Positions 11,757 through 21,618 of a stretch of 64,000 bases of DNA are shown piece after piece. Within the stretch, counting starts at the first letter, position 1. Each line of letters starts with the position of its first letter. This DNA comes from Amorphophallus konjac. Its lineage: Eukaryota > Streptophyta > Magnoliopsida > Alismatales > Araceae. Under the pieces are notes generated by a model, which saw nothing but the letters and a program-made list of their open reading frames with translations, did not search any database and had not been told where the DNA came from. A program made the position numbers and the translations under genes. Location: assembly GCA_022559845.1 (NCBI GenBank), contig CM040128.1:75021247-75085246 (forward strand), given 5' to 3'.

Positions 11757-12450
11757 GTTTGGTCAGGGCCGACCATTACTGGACCGAGGTGCGGGTAGCT
11801 CGGTTAGGGCGGAGCGCCACTAAACCAAGGTGAGGGTAGCTCGGTTAGGGCGGAATGCCCCTGAACCAAGGTGAGGGTAGCTCGGTCAGGGCGGAGTGCC
11901 ACTAGACCAAGGTGGAGGTAGCTTGGTCAGGGCGGAGTGTCACTAGACCAAGGTGAGCGTAGCTTGGTCAGGGCGGAGTGCCACTAGACCAAGGTGAAGA
12001 GAGCTTGGTCAGGGCGGAGTGCCACTGGACCAAGGTGGGTGTAGCTTGGTCAGGGCAGAGTGCCACTAGACCAAGGTGGGTGTAGCTTGATCAGGGCGGA
12101 GTGCCACTAGACCAAGGTGAAGGTATCTTGGTCAGAGTGGAATGCCACTGAACCAAGGTGAGGGGAGGTTGGTCAAGGCGGAGTGCCACTAGACCAAGGT
12201 AGGTGTAGCTCGATCAGGGCGGAGTGTCACTAGACGAAGGTGGAGGTAGCTTGGTCAGGGCGGAGTGCCACTAGACGAAGGTGGGTGTAGCTTGATCAGG
12301 GCGGAGTGCCACTAGACCAAGTTGGAGGTAGCTTGGTCAGGGCGGAGTGCCACTAGACTAAGGTGGCCGTAGCTTGGTCAGGGCGGAGTGCCACTGAACC
12401 AAGGTGAGGGTAGCTTGGTCAGGGCGGAGTGCCACTAGACCACGGTGAAG
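11757..12450. repeat. Minisatellite 3 of element A, 41-bp unit, about 17 copies
   Basis: The unit contains AGGGCGGAGTGCCACTAGAC and CAAGGTGGGTGTAGCTTGG. Copies run from about 11,757 to 12,450 with point differences. The array starts right behind the integrase stop codon of element A, in its 3' untranslated region. Confidence 0.92.
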
Positions 12451-12456
12451 GTATTC

Positions 12457-13737
12457 CGATTATTCAGGGAATGCCGGTTGCACTGTGTGATACAGTTTTA
12501 TATGCTTTCCATTGAGGGGAGAGAACTGGACGACTCCTTTGTGTTCTACCAGGATGTAGGCACCCCCTTCATATACTCGGCGGATGATGTACGGTCCAAC
12601 CCAATTTTTGACCAACTTCCCTTTGGGGTTAGCGGCCATCACTTCTCTTCTTTTGACCATTACCAAGTCTCCCTTCTTGAACTCTCGCCCTTTGACCAGC
12701 TTATCAAAAGCACAGGCCATGCGAGCTTGGTAGAGCTGGATGTTTTATTACGCCTGGAGGCGCTTTCCTTCGAGCTCGGCGAGCTCTTCCAATCTTCTTT
12801 CTACATTGGTTTGTTCACCACTGACTAGTCCATGCTGGATGGCGACTCGCAACGAAAGAACTTCTAATTCAATCGGCACCACAGCCTCTGACCCATATAC
12901 GAGGGAGAATGGCGAACAGCCGATTGGTGTTTTATAGACAGTACGATAGGCCCAGAGCGCCTCGTACATCCTTTCTTCCCAGTCCTTTTTATTAGACTTG
13001 ACAGTCTTTGCCAGCAACGTGCATAGTGTCTTGTTGAAGGCTTCTGCAAGTCCATTGGCTTGAGGGTTGTAGGGGGACGATGCCCTCCAGTCAATCTTGT
13101 ATTTCTCGTCTAGCCGGTAAACCTTCAGATTTCTGAAATGGCTGCCATTGTCAGAGATAATTCGGCTGGGAATCCCTAACCGGAATATTATATTCTGCCG
13201 GAAGAATCTTACGACCAGTTCCCCTGTTACATCTCTTAACGCGATCGCTTCTGCCCATCTGGAGAAGTAGTCTGCAGCTGCTAACATGTATTTGCACGCT
13301 GATGAAGACGTTGGTAGTGGCCCTACCATGTCCATGCCCCAATGAGCAAACGGCCAGCTTGGTAAGGTAGGATGTAGTGGCACTGGAGGCCTTCTTGACA
13401 CATTGGCATGTTCTTGACACTTTTGACAAGCCCTGGCGAACTTGCAGCAGTCATCAAATATAGTGGGCCAATAGTAACCCAATTTCTTTATCTCAATTTT
13501 CATCTTTGGGCCGGCCTGATGCGCTCCGACTGATCCCGCATGGACTTCTTGCATCACCTGCCGCGCTTCTGCTGAAGACAAGCAACGAAGTAGGACTTTT
13601 CTTCGGGCATCTGCCATTATTCGGAACAAGGTTCCATTCCTCATATCGTAAGAGTCTTTGACCCTCAGGAGTTTCATTCTCTGTTCTTTTTCTTTTGGGA
13701 GTTGCTGGTGTTGGAACCACCGCAGGAGATGTTCTCA
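12457..13737 (-). pseudogene. int: Integrase of element A
   Basis: It inserts element cDNA into host DNA. The zinc-binding part shows H residues in EVHAGSVGAH and the pair CQKC. The catalytic core shows D in WGMDMVGP, D in ISDNGSHF and E in NGLAEAFNK, so the DDE triad is complete. The C-terminal part after the two stops (WVGPYIIRRVYEGGAYILV, ending AFPE) is typical of Ty3/gypsy integrases. Broken by TGA at 13,735-13,737 and by two adjacent TAA codons at 12,745-12,750, all in the same frame. Confidence 0.9.
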
Positions 13738-15087
13738 CCAATCGGGCTGCTGAACCTCTTCGATGGCTACCACCTCAATCTCTTGTTCATCGGCTAAGAC
13801 CTCTGTTACACTGGGGACTTGCCGGCGGTTGATCACTGTTATATTCAGGCTCGTGTCTGGCGGGACCGCCAAAGAACTGGCCAGCTTAGCGAGGGCGTCT
13901 GCCTGAGCATTCTGGCCTCGGTTGATATGCTTGATGCTGATGAAGTAGAATCTTGACATCAGGCGGGTTGCCAGCTGATGGTAGGGGAGGAGCTCTTGCT
14001 TTCGCACATCGAACTCTCCTTCCAGTTGTTTTATAATTAGCATGGAGTCTCCGAATGCTTACAGCATCTGAATTCCCATGGATAGAGTAATTTGCAACCC
14101 GATTATCAGGGCTTTATACTCTGCTTCATTATTTGTGCAATTCTTGTTTATCGAGCAAGATGTGTGCACCACTTTCCCTTCTGGGGATTTCAGGAGTATG
14201 CCTGCTCCTGCTCTGACCCTGGCTGATCCAGTGAGAGAGGTGTCAATTCTATAAGCGCCATCGAAATATAGCTGCCATAAGGAGGGCCACACCTGAGCGG
14301 CTTCCAGGGTTTCATCTTCAGGAAGCTCCGGTTCCAGTGGGCAGTCCCCGGGTAATGGGTGCTCAGCGAAGAAGTCTGCAATAGCTTGGCCCTTGACGGC
14401 CTTGCGCGGCACATAGGAGATGTCAAACTCCATAAGGATTACTGCCCATTTGCCCAAGCGACCTTTGAGTGTCGGCTGGGACATAATATACTTTAGCGGG
14501 TCCTCTTTGGATACCAAGCTGATTTCATGCGACAACATGTAGTGTCGAAGCTTCTTAACTGCGAAGACCAGTGCCAGACAGATCTTCTCAATATAAGTAT
14601 ATTTCTCCTCAGTTCTGACCAGTCTCCGACTGAGGTAATAGAGGGCTTGTTCTTTCCCTTCTTCATTATTCTGGGCCAGCATTGCCCCCAGGGAATTGTG
14701 TGTGGATGCTATATACAATATCAACGGCCGTCCTTTCACCGGTGCGCCCAGCACTGGAGGAGTCTTCAGATAGTCTTTCAGCTTGTCAAAGGCTGCCTGG
14801 CAATCTTCATCCCAGTAGAAGGGAACATCCTTCATCATCAATTTGTGGAAAGGCTGGCATCGCCCTGACAAATTGGAAATGAACCGCCGGATATAAGCCA
14901 AGCGGCCCTGTAATGATCTTAGCTCGGAGAGATTTCTTGGTGCAGGTAACTCCTGAATTACTTTGATCTTTGCGGGGTCTATCTTGATTCCCCGATATCG
15001 GACAATAAAGCCCAAGAACTTTCCACTCGACACTCCGAACGCACATTTCATAGGGTTCATCTTCAGCTCATGCTGCCTTAGCCTCTA
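13738..15087 (-). pseudogene. RT thumb/connection and two RNase H domains of element A
   Basis: RNase H removes the RNA strand during reverse transcription. The first (classical) domain follows the RT connection: SLGAMLAQN, ALYYLSRRL, EKICLALVF. A second, archaeal-type domain follows: WQLYFDGAYR (first Asp), NEAEYKAL (Glu), FGDSMLIIKQ (Asp) and AQADALAKLAS (last Asp). Two RNase H domains in tandem mark the Tat lineage. In-frame stops are TAG at 15,085-15,087 and TAA at 14,059-14,061. Confidence 0.88.
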
Positions 15088-15690
15088 AAAGATAATCCGG
15101 AGGTCCTGTAGATGGTCTTGTTTTCTTCTGGTCTTGACCACCAGATCATCTATGTAGCACTCGACCTTGTGGTAGAGTAACTCATCAAAGATTCTGGTCA
15201 TTGCGCGCTGATAAGTTGTGCCAGCATTCTTTAGTCCGAACGACATCCTCTTATAGTGATAGATGCCTTTAGGTGTTCGGAAGGCAGTATGAACCCGGTC
15301 ATGCTCCGCGATCCAAATCTGGTTGTAGCCGGATGACCCGTCCATGAATGACAGGGCCTCATGACCGGTTGTGGCATCAATCATGACTTCCGTTATTGGC
15401 ACTGGAAAGTCATCCTGGGGGCAGGCTTTATTTAGATCTCGGAAGTCAACACATATCCAGATCTGTCCATTTTTCTTTTTCACGGGGATGATATTCGCCA
15501 GCCACGTGGTGTACTGGTTTTCTTCAAAAAATCCCACGTCAATAAGCTTATCGACTTCAGCACAAATTTGAGTGATGAGTTCTGGCCTCATGCGTCGCGG
15601 CGGTTGCTTCACCGGCTCGGCTTCAGGGCTGATTGCCAACTCATGCTGTGAAACTGCAGGATTTAGACCTGGCATCTCTTTGTAAGTCTA
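15088..15690 (-). pseudogene. Reverse transcriptase core of element A
   Basis: This is the RNA-dependent DNA polymerase. Motifs in order are EMPGL at the start, ICVDFRDLNKACPQDDFPVP, ALSFMDGSSGYNQI, the RT-typical SFGLKNAGTTYQRAM, and the active site CYIDDLVVKT (YIDD). The upstream stop TAG at 15,688-15,690 replaces the Trp usually found before TYKEMPGL, a single-base change. The frame continues to integrase with only nonsense codons between. Confidence 0.92.
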
Positions 15691-17491
15691 GGCGAAGCAA
15701 TCCCGGTATTCTTGCAGTAGCTGGATGTACAGCCCCCGCTCTTCTGGGGATAGTTGGGCACCGAGGAAGGTAGGCCTAGGGTCCTCCTCACTTCCCAAGT
15801 TGATTTCTATCAGTTCATCGACTGTGGCTTGGCCTCCGTCTTCTATCTCCGGAGGTGCCGGTTGGAGGTCAACGAAGTCTGGAATACCATCTTGAGGGTC
15901 GAGTACTTCGAATTTCTCATCTGACACCATCAGAGTTTCTCGGAAGTCCTCTGTTTCATTTGATAGTGGCCGCGCGTATTGCTCTTTCAGCCAATCCGCT
16001 GCCATTGCAGTCTCCCAGGGCAAGAGAGCACCTTCAGTCCTTGCAGATGGGGTTGCAGTCGTGCCAGACTGGTGACTGCTTGTTGTTGGGTTGGAACAGC
16101 AACCCAGTCTCGTAGCAAAAGGTGAGGAGATCTCACCTTCTGGGGCAGTTGCATCTTCAATAGGAGTGGCAGTCCCATTGTCGACAGCACACACCTCCTG
16201 GTTGGGGCTGGCCAAGGCTTCCCCGATTGGCACAAGGGGTGCAGAGGTCATTGTTGGAAGGACTCCACAGGAGGGAGAGGTCTCTACTTCTTCAACACCT
16301 TCGGCTTCGCTGCTGCTAGCCGTTTCAAATTCGGCTTGCATGGCCGCCTCTTCGGGATAGACCTGCTCCCAACATTGGCAAGGAATCACAGTCTCCGCTT
16401 CTTGATTTCTGGGCTGGCCCGGGTCAGCATGTTCATCTTCCGTTGGGTATTCATCAAAGGTTGCCCCCATCGGGCTATCTTCAACAGGGTAGAAGGCGGA
16501 GAGGGTGTCCACCTCGTATCGGCCACTGTGATAATATTCTTCCAGGGTGAAGCCCAACCCCGGGTGCTAAGAGACGCATCTCATTTCCTTATCCAGATTT
16601 GCGGGATACCACATTTTCTGGAAAGCTTCCCTGCGCTTTTGAGAATGATCGGAGGGGATGTGCTGCTTCTGAAACATCCTAGCCATCCGATTAGTTCTGA
16701 ATGTCAGACCCTTGACGGGGACTGACGGGTTGCTTATGTCTTCGGGGAGGCTGTAGTCTGTGTCTTCCCGAGTAGGGTGCTCTTCAGCCGTATAGAACAA
16801 GCTATTAGGTCCATCTTTCTATGTCACCTCCCAAGTTTTGAAAGGCTGGACAGTGAGGTTATCAAGGCCGGGAGTTGGCTTGGTGAGGCCGTCCGGGACT
16901 CCGATGTGGTTATGCTTCTGACTGACCCGCACTTCATTAGCTTCAGCGTATAATACTGGAGGGGCTATTCTGCCCACGTCCCCGGATGCTGTTATATAGG
17001 AGACCACCTTGGGCTTGACATATCCGCGCGGCGGTGGTGGATACCAATTGCTGCCGGATGCGCTTCTCGATGCCCCCGCAGGGGTCTTAGCTTTAGAGGT
17101 CTTCTGGGGAGGCCCTATATATAGGTTGGCGTCTGCCAAATGACATTCAACTACCTCGAACGGGTGGAGGTCTGTAAAGATCCTCTCCTCCTTCCCTTGA
17201 AGACTATATTTGATACATTGGTGGAGCGTAGATGGCACCACCCTATTTTCATGCAGCCTTGGGCGGCCGAGCAGTGCTTTGTACGAGGTGCGGGAGTCAA
17301 TGACATGGAACTGCACCGTCGTAGTTAAATCCGCTAGGGTAAGGGTGAACTCTGCCACCCCCATCGACACTTCACATTTTTGGTTGAAGCCGGCGATACG
17401 CATATCCCCGACTTTCTCGAGATGCACGTTAAAGTGGTGCCTCTCGTATATTCTATAAGGCAAGATGTTGACCGCTGCACCGAGATCAACC
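15691..17491 (-). pseudogene. Aspartic protease and linker of element A (3' part)
   Basis: The frame begins at the left border of solo LTR E with VDLGAAVNILPYRIYE, which carries the catalytic Asp (D-L-G in place of the usual D-S/T-G). ALLGRPRLHENRVVPSTLHQ follows, the second conserved protease segment of Tat elements. A long acidic linker with no known domain leads to RT. Stops at about 16,816 and 16,568 interrupt it. The missing upstream residues lie on the right side of E (20,159-19,881), in the same frame once E and one TSD copy are left out. Confidence 0.8.
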
Positions 17492-17496
17492 ATAAT
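17492..17496. repeat. Target-site duplication of E, left copy
   Basis: ATAAT here is repeated at 19,876-19,880 on the other side of the solo LTR. Confidence 0.9.
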
Positions 17497-19875
17497 TGAT
17501 GTGACACAACCTAGGACTCAACAAGCAAGCACAATTAAGCATTCAAAATGGACCGATAATGGCAACCGCTCACCCAATGCTCACTAAGACCCGGGGGTAA
17601 CTTGGCAATGCCAAGGTGAGGTTGAGGGGTTGGGCCCTTGCTGGTAGAGGGCCAGCAAGGCCAAGATTTGAATCCCAAAGGTTGTGGATGCCCAATTCAA
17701 TGGGGCCGACAAAGTGCCAAAGGCACCGGGTTACTCTCTCTTCCCACGGTGATCACTCAAAGCAACGGGGCTTGAGGATCGAGCTCTCACTCTCACGGCC
17801 AGCGGAACTATGAACTAATATTGAAAGAACAAGCATGAATTAGAGCTAGGTTATAGAGCACTTACTCGACCGGTTTGAAGAAATCGGTCCCGCTCGGAGA
17901 CGAGGGCGAGCGGGGAAGCGTGGGTTCCCCACACGCCACGCCGGGGTAGCTTGACCTGATCAAACCAAACAAGTTACACCACTACACCTCTGGCAGGAGG
18001 GGGATCTTGGGGTGGGGGTTAATGAGATTACAAATAATACTACCTCCACGCAGGGAGGGGCCTTCATCCGGCCAAGCGAGGCGGGGAAATTAGAGTAAAG
18101 AGGGATGACTAAGTGACGGCACCGAATCTGCCTGCTGTCTACGAACAGGGATAGATAGTCGGTGTTGCTGCTGTAGAACCCGCTCAGGAATTTTGCTGGT
18201 GGCGAGACCGGTGGGAAAATCTTCCTAGCTGAGAAGGGAATGCCTCAGAATTTCTTTAATTTCTTCTGGAGTCACTGCTGGCCGGGATGGAGGTTTGAAC
18301 AGAGCCTCAGATTCTCGGACCGGCAGCTGCAGACTTCTAACAGCAGATTGCAGAGAATGCCCCGGCAGCTCCCGACCTCAGAATCAAGCGCCGTCGGAGT
18401 CGTTGGAATCGTGGACGAGTCCTATTTGCAGAAAAACTGACGGAGAAGCCAACCTATGTTGGAGAAGACTAGGGGATGCAGAACAATGGCGACTGGTCGG
18501 TGCAGACTGTGGGTAGCAGATCTGCGTAGCTGAGAGAGAAAAATGAGAACTCTGGATCACGAACGCCGAATGAAGTTATGTTTCTTGATTCTGGAAGTAG
18601 ACTGGAAGATGAAGAATTTTGAAGAATAACTCGTGGGCTGATTCCTCCGGGGTTCATCATGGCAGAGCTTCTCATCTGGCTCAGGTTCTCAGCCGAGGCA
18701 GAACTGCGCAGTTGTGAAAGAATGGACCTCCTAAACGGCTCAGAGATCGGAAGAAGATGAAACCACTTCTGTTGCGAAGGAGACTGGTAGACGCTTCCGA
18801 CGATGGCTCTTGGGTCTTCAAACTCGTCCGGAGGAAGTCGTGGTGGCCGCTGCAAGTTGCTGGTTCATCTGTAACCTCTGAACAGCAAATTGTAACTTCG
18901 AAGTAGCTTCCAATGACCAAGAAAGAAGAAGGGGAAGGGGGTAGATGAGTGTGGGAGTGACCCCTGGTTGTAAGGGGGTCTTGGAGGGGGTGTTCTAAGG
19001 TGTGGGAGGTGGAGAATAAGGTCTGGAAGAGGGTCCAACAGATGGTGGTAGTGGGGGCTGCGAATTTGGGAAGGTGGGTGAGAGGGAAAGGGTATTTGAA
19101 AATGGGTTTAAGGGTGGGGTTAATTTGTTTGTCTTGGGAATGGGGGGGGGTTGTGTTGGGGAAGGGAATGAGTGCTTGGGGTAGTAGGAAGGGTGCTTGG
19201 GAAAGTGGGAGGGGTAGTTGGGGGTTGGATGGTGAGGAGAGGATTGGTGGAGGGGGTCTTGGGAAGGGATGGAGTATTGATGAGGGTTGTGGGGAATGGG
19301 AAGAGGCTTAAATGGGGTAGGTGGGGAGTGGAGGTGGTTGGGAAGGGAGGAGAGAGAAGAAAATTCAAATTTGGGTGTTGAGGAGAGAGAAAGTGGAGTG
19401 AAAAAGAGAGATTAAGAGAGGGAAGGGTGGGGAATCTCTCCCCTATGGTTTCTCACCCAAAAAATGGAATCTCTCCACTAGATAAGAAGTATAAACTCTC
19501 AAAATGGCAAGTTTTTCATTCATTGATTCATTAAGTTGAAATGGGGGGGAATGTGGTCCTATATATAGGAAACCCACATTTCTACAAAAGTCCTAACAAT
19601 TGACTCAATGACAAATAACCGAGGGGGTAGGGGAGAGCCCTTGGGCCAAGCCCAATGAATTGGGCCCAATAGCTAACTAGACAACCTAATGACACTCAAA
19701 CTTAGGGAAATGAACACAAGACCTAGGAACATGACTCAAATAAAAGGGAAAATACATCAAATGACTCAAATAAAAATTACATAGGACTCAAAATTAAATG
19801 ACTAGACCATGCCGGATGCAACCGGGGCGAGGAGACGAGCTGTGAACGTGGGCATGGGAGGTGATGTCCCCATCA
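17497..19875 (+). mobile_element. E: solo LTR of 2,379 bp inside the protease of A
   Basis: It starts TGATGTGACAC and ends GATGTCCCCATCA, so the ends form TGATG..CATCA inverted termini, and it is flanked by perfect ATAAT duplications. It contains no coding frame that I recognise and no second LTR copy. A TATA box (19,560-19,567, CTATATATAGG) near the right end and the purine-rich stretch at 18,900-19,430 fit a + oriented LTR. Recombination between two LTRs would leave this. Which element family it came from is not recognised. Confidence 0.82.
19560..19567 (+). promoter_or_regulatory. TATA box of solo LTR E
   Basis: GTCCTATATATAGGAAACCC lies about 310 bases before the 3' end of the LTR, which is a normal place for the R start. 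Confidence 0.6.
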
Positions 19876-19880
19876 ATAAT
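19876..19880. repeat. Target-site duplication of E, right copy
   Basis: ATAAT is identical to 17,492-17,496. Leaving out E and one copy restores the reading register of the protease of element A. Confidence 0.9.
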
Positions 19881-21618
19881 CTTGTTCAGCTCCCTTCCAT
19901 TCAGGTGCCCCTTCATATACAGCGGCCTGTTGTGACTGATGGTAGGCGGCAACATATCTTTTGGAGTGAAGGTCATGCTAGTCTCCGGCATTGCTTCGGC
20001 CAAACATGTCTCAAAATGAGCAGGCGTCTGCAGAGCAGTAATGATTGCCTGTCGAGTCTCTTCACTCAAAGAAAGGATCTCCCAGATTGTAAATCGGGCA
20101 GGGAGCTTCTTGAGTAGCTTCATTATTCGGCTCCCAGCTCGGACATTGGAGAGCTTCATCTCTTCAGCCTACCTGGGCTTGGGGAAGTCTTGGGTTGCGG
20201 GCCCTGACGGACCTGCTTCATCTACCTCGGATTCGGCACCCCTCCGGCTGGTACCGCATCCTCGGCGCTCTTCATTAGCTGCTTCAGGGCAAGCTCCATC
20301 TGTATTTGGATCTTCTTCAGATTGTATTGGCCGCGGGTGAACATCCCCGGGTGCAGGGTTAGCCTCCTGGCAAGGCTGCTTCCCCTTAGACATCTTCATG
20401 AATTCAAGAAAGGAAGGGACTGCCTTGCCCCCACTCTTGTTATATAGGCCCCGACGGAGGATGGATCTGGACTCCCTTGATCTCCGGCGGAGGTGTTTTG
20501 TAGGGCTGCTCTCCCCTGAATATAATGTTGTGGTTGGGTGGCGGCTGGCGCCCCCATTTCTCTCCTGACCGGGTTGCATGTGTAGTAGTTGCGGCATCAG
20601 CCCTGCCTCCCTCAAAAAGGGGTGTGAAGCAATTTTTCTCTTTTTCCTCCTCTCCGGGCGGGTTGAAGAGTGCTGCTAGAGTATTGCAGGAAACAACCTG
20701 CACTTTATCGGCCTTAGTGGCCCTTCTCTTTTTCTTTTGTTTCTTCTTCTTCCTTGCTTCAGTAGGCGCCTGTCCTTAGAACAGACGGCCCTCCTTATCG
20801 GATGCTGCTTCAGCTTCCTCCTTTCGCTCGAGTGAGAGCTGCTCCAGTTCTTGCCATGGGACATGGTCCCGCACCAGCAGAGGCTTCAATTCGGGCTGCA
20901 CGTACTCGTCTATCCCTTCAATGAGGTTTTATAGTCGGTGGACCCCAGGGTTGGTTTCCCTGACCACTGGCAGCGGAGTTTGTCTCCTCCGATTGTGGGT
21001 AGGTATCCTGATAGTTGCAGGTGGAGTGATCCACATGGGTGCCACCACCGGCGGGGCAGGTCGGGGTGTAACACCACGGATATGTGCCCCCACTTTCAGG
21101 CGGGGTGCTTTCTTCCACTTGTGCTTCGCAGGGATCTGCTGCCATCCCTGCTATTCCTTCGCGGGCTCCAAGAAATGAGTTTCATAAGTGCTCCACGTAC
21201 TTGCTTCGGAGGTCTCCTCGGGTAGTGCCTGGTACAAGGAGATCATGTTGACTGCTACCCTCCTCCGAGGGGCTTCATGCGGTTGAGGATGGTCCACTTT
21301 GTACTCTCCCAACTCGATTTCATTTTTCTTCACCATCCCTTCGACGATGTCCTTGAAAACATAGCAGTCTTCGATTGGATGCCCCAACATCTAGTGGTAG
21401 GGGCAGAGTCTTGGGCTGTCTCTTCTCTTTAGGTCCTCCAGCCTCTTTGGCTCTGGCAGGGTGACCATGCCATATTCCGTTACCCAGTCGAACAGAATCC
21501 GGGTCTTGTCCTTCGGAAATGAATAGACTTTCTTCATCTTGTCCCGTAGCGAGGGACCTTCTTTGCCGTCTGGGGCTTCTATAGGCTGTGGGGCGACCGC
21601 CTTCTTGCCTTCACCTTT
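19881..21618 (-). pseudogene. Gag C-terminal part and gag/pol junction of element A
   Basis: Around 21,390 the gag frame continues with MLGHPIEDCYVFKDIVEGMV, preceded by a CPYH segment across one stop. This is the modified zinc-knuckle region usual for Tat gags. Between about 20,870 and 20,440 the readable frame changes: the gag frame runs to 20,440, while the frame that continues into protease is open from 20,864. The change is either a translational frameshift site or a single-base indel. The frame then runs to RPLYMKGHLNGRELNKI, where solo LTR E is inserted. Confidence 0.65.

Noticed and set aside
18900..19430. Purine-rich stretch in solo LTR E as a possible gene or polypurine tract
   Set aside because: The frames over it (Gly/Trp/Glu-rich on +, Pro/Thr/Ser-rich on -) reflect composition only, and it is far from an LTR border.
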